A stretch of DNA of 64,000 nt from Kappaphycus alvarezii (lineage: Eukaryota > Rhodophyta > Florideophyceae > Gigartinales > Solieriaceae). Under the pieces are notes generated by a model, which was not told the DNA's origin, ran no database searches, and worked only from the letters and a program-made list of their open reading frames with translations. A program made the position numbers and the translations under genes. The stretch lies in NCBI GenBank assembly GCA_002205965.3, contig NADL03000657.1:1984001-2048000 (forward strand). The letters are read 5' to 3'. Positions 1 to 9,699 of this stretch are shown piece after piece (position 1 is the stretch's first letter; the number at the start of each line of letters is the position of its first letter).

Positions 1-133
1 TTGTAAGAATCACGAAAAGCAAATATTTCAATAGCTTATTTATATTGATGTAAATGGCCTCAGATAGCTAGTTTTAAACAGCTCCTTACTCTGTAATTAT
101 ACTTTTCCATTAAAATCTGAGTTCATATCTGGA

Positions 134-421
134 TTGAGCGCATTGAAATCTATGAAATACCTCAGCCTCGTAAGAGGTTCCCAAAAAAGGGTCCTTATAC
201 ACCGTTTCAGTTCCTCAAAATCAGCGAAGAAGACCCCTCAAGTCGCGAACTGGATGCTAAAAAATATGCGACGTGATGCTGCGGGCTTGAATTTCCATGA
301 ATTGGGGAGCATGATCATGACCCATCTTGATTTAATATCAGAACTGAATTTGGATTATGAAGCGGATCACGAGTCGAAAGGTTCCTCTTTGAGAAAGGAG
401 GATCATATCTTCAAGAATTAA
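134..421 (+). CDS. Short open frame of unknown function
   Basis: A 95-residue frame with a basic N-terminal third and an acidic C-terminal part. I do not recognise it. The frame downstream (to about 600) stays partly readable but is interrupted by stops, which fits a piece of a retroelement as well as a small gene. No supporting neighbour or domain is seen, so this is only a candidate. Confidence 0.15.
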   Translation: MSALKSMKYLSLVRGSQKRVLIHRFSSSKSAKKTPQVANWMLKNMRRDAAGLNFHELGSMIMTHLDLISELNLDYEADHESKGSSLRKEDHIFKN

Positions 422-899
422 ACACAAACTGGAGTTGCATTTGTATTTGTCGAGGAAAAGGACTTTTAGAATCTCGTTCTCGAAAGAAAAGGTGAGGCGA
501 TTGGTTTCGAAATGTAGATGTCAGGGTTGGCTCTTAAGATGAAGAAATCAGATACTTTTATAAATGACCGTTTTCCTACCATTAGGCAGACAAGACTTTA
601 CGAGATGAAGGGGTGGAGGGCCAGGGCCCTCCAATAGGAAAACTATCAAGTCATGGAGTGGTCTAGAAGCCAACAGTTGACTTCCAGGGCGGTGCGCTGT
701 TGGACCGAGGAGCTCAGAATGTGAAATATGCGTGCGCGTTCGGCCACTGGGTTGGTACCGCGGCAGAACACGATGTAATTTGCCATGAGGGAGATGCCCT
801 CGTCAGCAACAAGTCCAGCTGAGCCGTATGTCGAAGAAAACTCGATGGAAGTTGATGGATAGCTTTTTACAAAGGGCCTTGTACCGGCGATTTTTGGGC

Positions 900-1870
900 T
901 GTTTGGACATGGAAAGGGTCAGAAAGGGTTCCACAATCCGTAAATTGGAGAATAAGATGGAGGGGCGGCTACTAATGGTAACGTTGAAGCCCTGCGGGGC
1001 GGGAGCGAATTGATAATCGTCAATGTAGAAATCAAGTCGACGACGGGAGGGGGAAGGGAGGTCGCGGTCCTGCGGGAACTCTCATTCGCGGACGGGGCGA
1101 TTTCCGATGGAGACTTTGGAGAATGTGGATATAAGCCGGTCACAAAGTCAGATGGGTATCCCAGTGGATCAATCAGCACATGAGCAGATAGACGCGTGAT
1201 GGTCGTGAACTTCTACCGGAGGATGGACACGGAAGTTGGCGGAGGCCCGGAAACCACAAGATTGGGAGCCGGAAAACTGAGGGACACCAGGTCGCATTTT
1301 GTCTCAGTGCGCCACATTTCAGGAGCTTCATGAGTGCCAAGGCGACTTTGAAAGGGCTCAAAGAATGGACTTGAGGCGTGAGGCGTGAAAAGTAGAGACG
1401 AAAGCAAGTCAGTGACTATGAGTAGGACCCACAGTAGCAATAGAGCAGAGCGAGGACGAAACAGCAGCATACGTGTGGCGCATGATCGCATGCGTAGCTT
1501 CAGTCTGGAAATCAGAGAACAGAGCCAGCGAGGGAGTTGGTAGCCTAGGAAGAATGGCCGTAATATGAAGGTGACCCAGAAGATGTTAATTGTGCTAAGC
1601 GGTTTGTAGGGGTTCTTGAAAATATTGCAGGATCGGAAAGGCGCGACCGCAAAAACATGAGAGAAGGGGAAGCGTAGAAAGGAGCTAGAAAGTGTAACAA
1701 ACGTCGGAGATAAATGAAGTGGAAGCTAAACCAAGACCAACCACGCGAAAGGGGAGCTGTTTCAGGCACTGCGATGTATCGCGGAGTCGCTGATAAAGTG
1801 CTTCCAACACCCTTCGCATTCCAGAGTCACACTGGTGAGCTCCAGAGATGGTGAGATTCGAAGAGGGGTC
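900..1870 (-). mobile_element. LINE-like retrotransposon fragment (RT C-terminus to endonuclease-like domain), decayed
   Basis: Reading the minus strand, short frames line up in order with those at 7139-8330 and 5115-5735. Near 1830-1740 is the segment after the RT (a diverged version of the QLPLRMGGLELP block of the 7.1-8.3 kb copy). Near 1310 is a PEMWRTE block (PEVWRTM in the other copy). Near 1060-980 is RRLDFYIDD, matching RRLDIYIDD at about 5.5 kb. The nucleotide stretch around 1808-1830 is also shared with 7764-7793. Frames are broken by stops and shifts, so this is a dead 3' portion. It defines a LINE family different from the copy at 9.7 kb. Confidence 0.6.
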
Positions 1871-1928
1871 AATGGATGTATTACTGCTATGTTGTACTCG
1901 TGTATGGCCCAGTTCTCTCCATGAAGAA

Positions 1929-1970
1929 AAGGTTTGAAAAATTTACTCTTGGAAGATATATTTGATTCCC
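1929..1970 (-). repeat. Diverged copy of the 47-bp LINE 3'-tail insertion
   Basis: On the plus strand this reads as the antisense of the recurring tail unit: a G/T-rich start followed by TTTACTCTTGGAAGATATAT. The last block is identical to copies near 9660 and 17530. The ends are too diverged to find a target-site duplication. Confidence 0.5.
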
Positions 1971-2349
1971 TTCTAGCGTTTTGATGCCTGGGCGAACCGT
2001 AGAGATGCCTTTTTGGCTCCAGGACAGGGTTACGGGTGGCTATGGAGAAGAACGCGGTAAACAACTGCGTTTGCGAGTCATGCTACCATCGCCAAGTGAA
2101 TCAATGAGCAAAGCACAGCGAGTGGTCACCACACCGAACTATCCCGTGTCCACCCTTTTGGCATTTTGAAGCGGGAGGAAACAGTGGTACCCGCCAATAA
2201 ACCTGCAATCAGATTTTATAACTAAGGTTCGAGATTTATGTACCCAAACCTGGAGCCGATTGATATGACAGCCAGTCATTACAAACGTCCACTGACAACA
2301 TCTCTCGTACTCAGGTTGTATTGTAATGAAATGTTTCTGAACAAAATCT

Positions 2350-2419
2350 TGGCATTCTGCGCTAGATGGGCTGGCACTCTGCGCTGGCTATATACTATTT
2401 TGGCATGCTGCGCTGGCTG
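2350..2419 (+). repeat. Three imperfect copies of a CTGCGCTGGCT unit
   Basis: The words GGCATTCTGCGCT, GGCACTCTGCGCTGGCT and GGCATGCTGCGCTGGCT occur at about 20-30 bp spacing. This is a small degenerate tandem array with no coding meaning that I can see. Confidence 0.45.
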
Positions 2420-2647
2420 TGTTCGCATTAGAATATAAGTTTAACTTTCGATTATTTTTAGAAGGATGCTTTGTATTGTACAGTAGCGGTGCAAAGCTGG
2501 TAAAGGCGCTGCGCAGTGCTACAAATTTCGGAAGTTCGGAACTGTATAAAAGGAGTTGTACGAATGAAATGTTAGGAGCACTTAGGGACCAGAAAGCCCT
2601 GAAGAGACGCTCACCAAACTAAGTCACACACAACAAAGAGTATAGAA

Positions 2648-2725
2648 GAAGTTGAAAGACAACTGCAGATCCAGTCCCGAATAGTTAGGAAGTTGAGATT
2701 CAACTTCAGACCCAAGAACCTTTTC
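2648..2725 (+). repeat. Dispersed repeat copy 1 (inverted partner at 5886-5973)
   Basis: This stretch is closely matched by the reverse complement of 5886-5973. Both contain the block ATAGTTAGGAAGTTGAGA and continue with CAACTTCAGACCCAAGAA. The centre is an 8-bp inverted repeat, GAAGTTGA and TCAACTTC around 3 nt. Both copies translate to a similar basic peptide (IVRKLR.NFRPK), so it may be the end of an element's reading frame. Confidence 0.55.
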
Positions 2726-2825
2726 TTTACGCCAGTCGCAGAGCATAGGTGGCATAGCCTGACCTTTTAGAGTTGGCTACTAGAGCAGTCACTCAGCTTT
2801 CACGGCCACTACTCTCCACCACCCG

Positions 2826-3098
2826 TTAGCGTCTACCGTACCACTTTAGCCGTTCGCAACGACTCTCACCCCGGCATAGCAATACAGGGAATTTACTCAA
2901 CTGGGCGGGGAGTTGGCCCTGCCCAAACTGCTGCACTGAGTCGATTTCCGTGGACTTATCTAACCTCTTGGATAGCACACGTGTCCTCCACTGTTCGTGT
3001 GCCATAAGTGCGGATTTGAAAGGTTGGAGAGCAGTGTTCGGTCGCATAAAGAGAAGTGTGAGTGCATCCTTCTTCCAATGCCACCAAACATAGAGCAC
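2826..3098 (-). mobile_element. Possible LINE-like fragment
   Basis: A 90-residue minus-strand frame contains a block (ALQPFKSALMAHEQWRTR) resembling the PFQSRLGTHEAPEMWRTE segment of the copy at about 1.3 kb. The match is short and the rest is not recognisable, so this is a weak call. Confidence 0.3.
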
Positions 3099-3536
3099 AC
3101 GCCACTTGTGAATGACACCGAGGAAAGGAATGCAGCTGACGCAGTGAGGTGAGCGGAGTGAAGCCCGTAAACGGAGTTTGTTTACTACGAGTTGTACGAA
3201 TGATGGGAGTCCAATGAACTTGCGCTAAGCCATGAATCAGGATCTACGCTCGAATAATGGGTGAATAGGGGATGTATTTATTGTGGCAGATTAGAAGGCT
3301 GGGAACCAAGGGAGTTTGTAAGTGAGGCGTTGTGTAATAAAGAAGATCACAGACGTCGTCATTATATCTAGAAAAATGTTCGGAGAACAGTGAACAAACT
3401 GGACGTGTTAGAACAGACCACTAGTGCGGAACAGGAAAACTGTACGAGTTCCAAGGCACGATAGCGTACGGAGAGAATTAAGATATTGACGGAACAGGGA
3501 GGCGGCGGGTGGAAACATGCAGCGCCTATGAATGTT

Positions 3537-3680
3537 CGAATTTGTATTTGTAGTTGTTGGCACACGTTTAATGTTGTACTCGTATTTGCACTTGTATTTG
3601 CTTCGAATTTGTATTTGTATTTTTTGGCACCCTTTTAATGTTGTATTGGTACTTGCACATGTATTTGCAACCGTTTAAGT
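3537..3680 (+). repeat. Imperfect tandem repeat, period about 67 bp, TTTGTATTTG-rich
   Basis: The word CGAATTTGTATTTGTA starts at 3537 and again at 3604, followed in both by a GGCAC...TTTAATGTTGTA block. A third, more diverged unit follows. Strongly T/G-rich; no coding frame supports it. Confidence 0.6.
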
Positions 3681-3778
3681 TTGTCTTTGTATTGGTGTAT
3701 GCTTTTGTATTTACACTGGTGTTTGTTAGACAACCTCCGATGAAGTTTGACAGTTCATCAAGCTACAACAGATCTATA

Positions 3779-4190
3779 CTAGCTTAAAGTATATCTTCGT
3801 TCTGTGTTTAAGATTCTCATTACATTTATTAGCGCCTCCATCACTTGGAGGCCAAACGCAAATCGGGCAACGAAGTCGCGTGAGTCGTGCTGAGGATAGG
3901 AACGACTACGGGAAGCAGCTAAGGAAGCCAGGCGTCGGAAAAACCTCTGGCCCTCGTCACCCAAGGCACCATAAATCTCAACCTCGTCGAAATAAAGGAA
4001 GATACTTGTTGCTGGCAGTAATCGCCGTAATGACGATGTTTCTTTTGCTTTACAAGTGTTGTAACAGCGCCCGCAGTAGCTGTACTCGGTGAGATGTGGC
4101 GGCGAGCAGAAGGATGGGCAATAGTAATTTCGACGGCAATATCACTGGTGTGAACACCATAGGCACCCGGAATGTACATGACCATTCCTA
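3779..4190 (-). mobile_element. LINE-like fragment: C-terminal endonuclease-like domain
   Basis: The minus-strand frame at 4185-3919 reads MYIPGAYGVHTSDIAVEI, then SARRHISPSTATAG and KKHRHYGDYC, the same order and spacing as the domain at 11160-11340. The following frame (3964-3779) continues with a GDEGQRFFRRLASLAASR block. The D...DIAVEI and K..HYG...C pattern fits the PD-(D/E)XK-like C-terminal domain of many algal and oomycete non-LTR elements (family knowledge). The fragment lacks the RT and is frame-broken. Confidence 0.7.
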
Positions 4191-5114
4191 ATAGACGTGG
4201 CTCCCGATGAATATATGATTTGGGACCTTGGACAGGAAGCTATGCTCGACGAGTGCAGCGACACCAACTTCCTTACAGAAGCGGGCGAGAACGTTGCAAA
4301 GGACTTGGTGCCTGCGAGTCATGTCGTTTTCGTACTTGCAGGTCAACGCTTGCTACCCGCTGGGATCCAGACGGGGACGACGTCAACAGAGCGCCGAAAG
4401 CAGACCATACAAAGAGTGGATCCTGGGAATAGCGCTATACCGAGACGGATAGCCAGGGCATTTCTCCACGCTGGGGGGCCAAAGGCTACCCTATTTTTCA
4501 ATCATTAAAACACCCCAATTTTCCAACTCCTACCAGGAAGTAGAGGGGAGGCCAGCAAGCAAAGAGGCGCCTTGGAGGATACTGCCAATGCGAAGTGTCA
4601 TTGTAAAAGAAACCCTTGCACCTTCGAATCCCGTTCCATCGCACAATTGGCGACGGTTCTCACAAGCTCCTTGACGACGGCGAACGCCTTCTGCGCTTGT
4701 CTGAAATGAAAGCATTGAGACTAGTAAGAGGGTTGAAGTTTCGAGTCCTGGAATGAGTGGGGGGAGTGGGTGGACAGGCAAGAATTCGAAATAGTCCGTA
4801 CCACCTGTGGCTTCAGTTGCTTTGATATCAGGCCCTTTCCAGTAAAATGTTGCAGGTCAAGGCTTAATGAAAGGATGCCTTAGCGCGCGTGCGAGGTTGC
4901 TTCCTAGCAATGCGACTTGGTCGTCATCCTGGACAGTGAGCTCTCTTGTGTACCGACAATGCATATCTTATCCATGGTTGTCCAAAGTTTCGGGGCATGA
5001 ATGTCTGGGGCACGGAGTTTCTGGTGTGAATATATACAGACACCTGGCAGTAGTACCGTAAGAGAAGAAGAAGAAGAAGACTTTACCAAGCAAGAAAGGG
5101 GGGGCTAGCTGCCC

Positions 5115-5735
5115 TCAAAAGGGGAAACATCTATCCGGGCCAGGAACGGTTGAGAAGTCGTCGGTTGATCGCGACAGAAGTTCGTTGTTGTATGAGCGAA
5201 CTGATAATCGTGAACAAGCGATCGCGCTCGAAGGCAGGGCTACTGCCTTTCCGTAGAGTGATGTACTCAGCAATTCTGTACAGACCTCGTTCGGCACCGG
5301 GACCGGCAGGCCCGTATATATCGAAAGCCATCGGGTGTAAGTCGATACATAGTTCGGCGCAGACGCCGCCATAGCGTAGAGATTTCGCGCGCTCAGATGC
5401 AGTAAGGGCAGCGAGAGGCGTGTGAATCTGCTGTTGGGCGTATGGAGCGGAGTGGGGGCTGATGACAGTGACGTCGTAGCCCTGCGGGACGGGAGAGAGC
5501 TGGAAATCATCAATGTAGATGTCGAGGCGGCGGTGGGAGTTGGAGGGTCGGGGCAAGTCTTGCGGGAAGTTCCATTCCCGGACAGGGCGAATCCCAATTG
5601 ATAAACGTGATAACTCGGAAATGAGGCGGTCGCGAACACAATTGTGGCCCCGAATGGAGCCGTCGGCGCAGGGACAGACCGAGGCATGGTGTCTGATAGG
5701 GGTAAACCGTCGGGAGAAGAGATACTTAGAACCAA
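5115..5735 (-). mobile_element. LINE-like fragment: endonuclease-like C-terminal region
   Basis: Two overlapping minus-strand frames together give RRLDIYIDDFQLSPVPQGYDV, an ASERAKSLRYGGVCAELCI block, and PMAFDIYGPAGPGAERGLYR. This is the same family as the fragment at about 1 kb (RRLDFYIDD, PAPQGFNVT). The pattern D-x-Y-I...DV...K...C...FDIYG is the expected core of the C-terminal nuclease-like domain. The RT portion is absent here and is represented by the piece at 7139-8330, possibly the same original insertion split by the acidic gene region. Confidence 0.65.
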
Positions 5736-5885
5736 CTACCCCAAGAAGGAGGTGTTGCGAGCGAAAAAAGTGCTACTGTGGTATAGTTGAACGAATAAAA
5801 AGGATTGCATATGGAAGAGAGTTGAGAGGGCTACAAGCAAGTAAGAAAGGGGCAGATTCTACCACCTATGCTCAGTGAATAGCTA

Positions 5886-5973
5886 AAAATAAATTCTTCT
5901 TGGGTCTGAAGTTGACTCTCAACTTCCTAACTATCTGGGACTGGGCTTGAAGTTGTCTGCCAACTTGCTTGAC
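5886..5973 (-). repeat. Dispersed repeat copy 2 (inverted partner at 2648-2725)
   Basis: The reverse complement matches 2648-2725 almost throughout, including the GAAGTTGAGAGTCAACTTC palindromic centre. It lies inside an 84-residue minus-strand frame (6126-5872) with no recognised domain. Confidence 0.55.
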
Positions 5974-6136
5974 CTCTCCATAAGGAAGCAGTTTACTCAG
6001 CTTATATAGACTTTTGGCTACCCCTAAAGTCCGAACAAAACTACAGAAGGTACCAGGACATGCATTAAAACAATTTTTGTAGACTACATACTCTAGACAT
6101 AAGATACTTAAGAAACTAACAATCAATGAGGTCCTC

Positions 6137-6727
6137 TTATTTCCTATTCTCTAAATCAGATCCAAACAACTCCTCTAAAATATCCATGCTGTCCAAGCAG
6201 TCCCCACAAATATCTGCGAATGGCTCATAGCTCTCTATTCCCTCCTCGGAGATATCTAAACTACTAAAGATATCTCCATCTGGTTCCAGCATCGGCACTA
6301 CTTGTTCCATACTCTCCAGTCCAGGCCCCACCAGTCCAACACTTCCCATTCCCCCTATTCCCTCATCCACCTCGTCCTCATCCTCGTCCTCGTCCTCATC
6401 CTCGTCCTCTTTCTCCTCCTCCTCCTCCTCTTCCTCTTCTTCCTCCTCTTCATCCTTCTCCTTAGTCTCGTACACTAGCTCAGGGGCAAACAATTCCTCG
6501 AAGGACTCCCCGCTCTCCTCCTCGACTTTCTCGGTCTTATCCTCACTTACCTCCCTCTCCTCTTCTTCTATGAAGAGGCGGCGAACGAACTCGATGATTT
6601 TCTTTTTTGGTTGCCGCCGGATGTAGTCGTCGGCATCGGTTGGCCCGTAGGCGCCTAGACGAAAACCATTGATGGGACGGGAAGGGCGGTTTTTGGAGAT
6701 AGGGACAGAGGGGCGATTTGACGCCAT
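6137..6727 (-). CDS. Acidic low-complexity protein of unknown function
   Basis: An intact 196-residue frame starting MASNRPSVPISKNRPSRP. The N-terminal 50 residues are basic and not repetitive (GFRLGAYGPTDADDYIRRQP). Residues of about 55-125 are dominated by glutamate and by an (ED)n run encoded by repeated GAG/GAT codons. The C-terminal 70 residues are acidic with Gly/Met/Leu (SLDISEEGIESYEPFADI...DSMDILEELF), which could be an acidic transactivation-like or interaction tail. No homolog is recognised. The frame is uninterrupted, unlike its surroundings, so it may be a real single-exon gene. It could also be a protein of a local element. Confidence 0.5.
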   Translation of the reverse strand: MASNRPSVPISKNRPSRPINGFRLGAYGPTDADDYIRRQPKKKIIEFVRRLFIEEEEREVSEDKTEKVEEESGESFEELFAPELVYETKEKDEEEEEEEEEEEEEKEDEDEDEDEDEDEVDEGIGGMGSVGLVGPGLESMEQVVPMLEPDGDIFSSLDISEEGIESYEPFADICGDCLDSMDILEELFGSDLENRK

Positions 6728-7138
6728 ATTTCTGGAAAAAGGGTGAGCGGGGTGTGTACGGGGAGAGGGGTGATGAGTAAAGTGATTGGGAACGTTTAAA
6801 ACTTGGAATAAAGGGGTTTAAATAGGCTCCCGGGGCAGGTTCTATAGATTAGGAATAGGTAAAATAAATCTGCAAGGGATTTTTGCAGTAGTGCATTTGC
6901 GCCCTTTTTTTCAAAAAAAGCGAATTTGGAGGAGGAGGTAAGCAAAAAGGGAAAAAGAACTTGATTTGGGATCGATTCAGAGGGATAGATAGAGTATAAA
7001 AAATATCTAGATAAAATGGAAGTAAATTTGGAGAGGACCGCGGTAATGATAAGCGAGGTTCGGGGAGGACGAGGAAGGACTGGAACTATAAGCAAATGTG
7101 GACAAGGAGAGGTAGTACAGTAAACTATAGGCCTGTAG

Positions 7139-8330
7139 ATGACGGCGACAAAAAATCTGCGCCTAACAGTGTCCGTAGGAATCCAGGGTGGGGACAGTGC
7201 GGAAGTGGGCGGCGGCGCAATAGGTGCAGGGTTGTGTGCCAGAGAAGATGGGGACACCAAGACGGAGGCAAACCATGGTTCGCCATACTTCAGGAGCGGC
7301 CCAGGTACCGGGATGGCTCTGCGGGAAGTTGTGAAAGGGACGGGAGGCGTGGGAAGAAGCGACGGAAGCTAGGCGGCGGAGTAGCCGGGAGCCTTCGGAG
7401 GAGGAGAGGTCGACGGAGGAGAGAAGTTTGGCGCGAAGCGCCTTTGTGATCTCAGCAGTAGCAGTTGTCTGGAAGTCAGACAGGCCGGGGAAAGAAGAGG
7501 CGCCGAGGCCAGCAAGGACGGCGGGGGGGAGAAACTGTCGGGGAGGCTGTATTTGGCCCGGATAGAGGCGAGAGGCGTTGAGATCAAGGGCGAGACGTCG
7601 AAGCAATCACCGAGGAGGAGGCGAAGAAGTGGGTAGGAGGAGAAAACAGAGCCAGCGTAGCATGCCTCTGCGATGGTTTCGGTTAGGGGAAGTTCGAGCC
7701 CTCCCATACGTAGTGGAAGCTGGGCGGTGAGCCAGGCACTGTCTGGGAGACGACGGTGCATGTCTTCGAACACCCTTCGCATTCCAGAGTCAAAGGTTTA
7801 AGCTCCGGAAAGAGTGAGATGCGGCGGGGTGCAGCGAAGAACATAGATCAGGCGGCAGGAACTGGCACAGTGTCGCAGTAGTTGGTAGCCCAGTTGAGGG
7901 TCATTCAATCCGGAGATGTGCGACCAAACCTCGGAAATGGCATGTGAGGGGAGGCAAGAAAAGACTGGCAGCTTTGAGGGGTGCCGATTGGGGATCCGAG
8001 GACTGCCACGGAATTGTCGGAACGTATCGTGCAGGGTGGAGGGGATCCGGGCCAGGACGCCATAGCGTTGTTTTCGCCATGTTGATAGAGAACCCGAGTG
8101 GCTTTCCACGGTCTGAGATGAAGCGGAGAACCTCAGAAGCGAGGTTGACAGGGACGATGACGGTACCGTCGTCGGCGAACCAAGCGTTTAGGCGTATGGC
8201 GGGAAAGCGTGATGAGAGCTGGGTGACCAATGGATAGATGCCAAGGGCGAACAGGATGCTTCCGAGCGGATCTCCCTGGTGGGTGCCTGTGCGACTGTGC
8301 AGGATGTGATACCGTAAGGGAATGATTTGG
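7139..8330 (-). mobile_element. LINE-like reverse transcriptase fragment, decayed
   Basis: The minus strand from about 8330 carries the RT catalytic block LNAWFADDGTVIVP (FADD, the motif C box) near 8190-8150, then GKPLGFSINMAKTT (motif D/E region), then QLPLRMGGLELP near 7720-7690. It ends with PEVWRTMVCLRLG and a Cys/His block, PCTYCAAAHFRTVPTLDSYG HC, near 7215-7165, the usual linker before the nuclease-like domain. At least three frame changes break it. The order fits a non-LTR element whose 3' domain is missing. Confidence 0.75.
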
Positions 8331-8579
8331 TTCTTTAATTTTTGAAAATTGCGGTTCGGCTATCCCCAGTGTGTGCTAGATATGCTCAGGATAATGGGTA
8401 ATGTGAGTCATGTGCCTAAATGGCTGGCTCGAAGCCTGTCAGCGGCATGATGCGTTAGACATCACTGCTGCACAATACCGTAAGTAGATCGGAAAATGTT
8501 TGTTCGGAATGCGTGTTTTCAAACTTGGACAGGGAGCGCAATGAACCCATCCTTTCTAGCCTTAGAGTTTCAGTGATGC

Positions 8580-9299
8580 TCAGGAAGCGCACGTACTATT
8601 TTCACCTTTAGGTAATTTCTTCATGAGTGCCACGTGGACAGCGTTTGTTACGGTTTTCTCTGCACGAGGTTTGTTTGAGCCGGAGCTGCGGAATGGGAGT
8701 CTGTCTACCAGGCGGCAAAGAGAACTCCAGAGACACAATGCGTCGTTGGCATCGGAATACGCTGTTAGGCTGCTTAATAAGTTTGGTAACAGACTCATAC
8801 CCAACGGCGGTTTCTTTTCCCCAATAGCCTGGGGCAGCTGGAGCCCTTTGAACATGTCTTTGTCAAGGATACTGCGAGGAAGGTAGGGCATCGAAGATTC
8901 CATCAGGTTGTCAAAATATGCCGCTCCCTTCGATATGCAAGAGAAGGGGACCAACCGGAGAATATAACTGAGCTTGCAAACGCCGAAACAATTGCCTAAG
9001 ATCTAAACGTATCCTAATACTCAGAGAATGTAACTGAGATTGCAAGCGCCGAAACAATTGCGTAAGTAAGATATAAACGTAGATTCTGCGTCCTGCAGGT
9101 CCATTGCGGCATTCAGGGACAGCTGTAAAGAGTAAACAAGGTCTTCAACGGATCTTTCCAAGGTGTCTTTCGAGATGTCTGGTGCGTTCAGCCCGTTGGT
9201 GCCGGGGAAATACCCCTGAATCATTTCGGGCGGGTAACGTGACTTGACCAATTCATCAGGCGCTGTCCGCTGCCGGATATTGCAATTAAGGATGGACAA
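8580..9299 (-). pseudogene. Two adjacent frames of an unrecognised, broken coding unit
   Basis: Minus-strand frames 9299-9021 (92 residues, starting MSILNCNIRQRTAPDE) and 8954-8580 (124 residues) run in the same direction, with a direct sequence duplication (8959-9011 and 9020-9083) between them. Both duplicated units encode the same peptide (NCFGACNLSYIL and NCFGVCKLSYIL), so one coding unit was probably extended by duplication and interrupted by stops. I do not recognise the protein. It could be a gag-like piece of a retroelement. Confidence 0.3.
8959..9083 (+). repeat. Tandem duplication of about 60 bp
   Basis: GAGAATATAACTGAGCTTGC and GAGAATGTAACTGAGATTGC begin the two units, and both continue with the same CGCCGAAACAATTGC block and end in TAAACGTA. 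About 90 percent alike by eye. Confidence 0.7.
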
Positions 9300-9638
9300 A
9301 TGCAGGCCTAGGCGTCTTTCTTTCGGTGATGAAGTAATGTCGATGGCCTCGAGGATGGAGTCATGGTTTTAGCCATTATTGTGGTACCATGGTTCCAGGA
9401 GGAGTCGCTAGGATTCTTCACCTTCCTGTGAGCTGCGAAAGCATTACCTTGATATTCAGAGCCGTTGGTTGGAGTACGTAGTCAAATAACAACCAACTGA
9501 GCGGCTAGCATTGTTGTTTGCTGGCAATGCTGCAAATGATGTGAAAACCAGTTTGCAGGAAAACTGGATCTTTGATATAGCAATACAATGTCCATCTCAG
9601 CACCTGAGGGAAGTGGGTCTTGGTAGCTTCAAGAAAAA

Positions 9639-9686
9639 GGGAAAGGTTTGGGGGTTTTCGCTCTTGGAAGATATATCCGATCCGAC
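9639..9686 (-). repeat. Small LINE 3'-tail insertion (about 48 bp)
   Basis: The plus strand shows GGGAAAGGTTTGGGGGTTTT followed by CTCTTGGAAGATATATCCGATC, the antisense form of the recurring unit. It lies just upstream of the LINE copy that begins near 9700. No exact target-site duplication is visible (flanks CAAGAAAAA and CAAGGAATG are only partly alike). Confidence 0.65.
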
Positions 9687-9699
9687 CAAGGAATGAAGC

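Noticed and set aside
5070-5092. AAG trinucleotide run as a regulatory repeat
   Set aside because: Short simple repeat with no further support.
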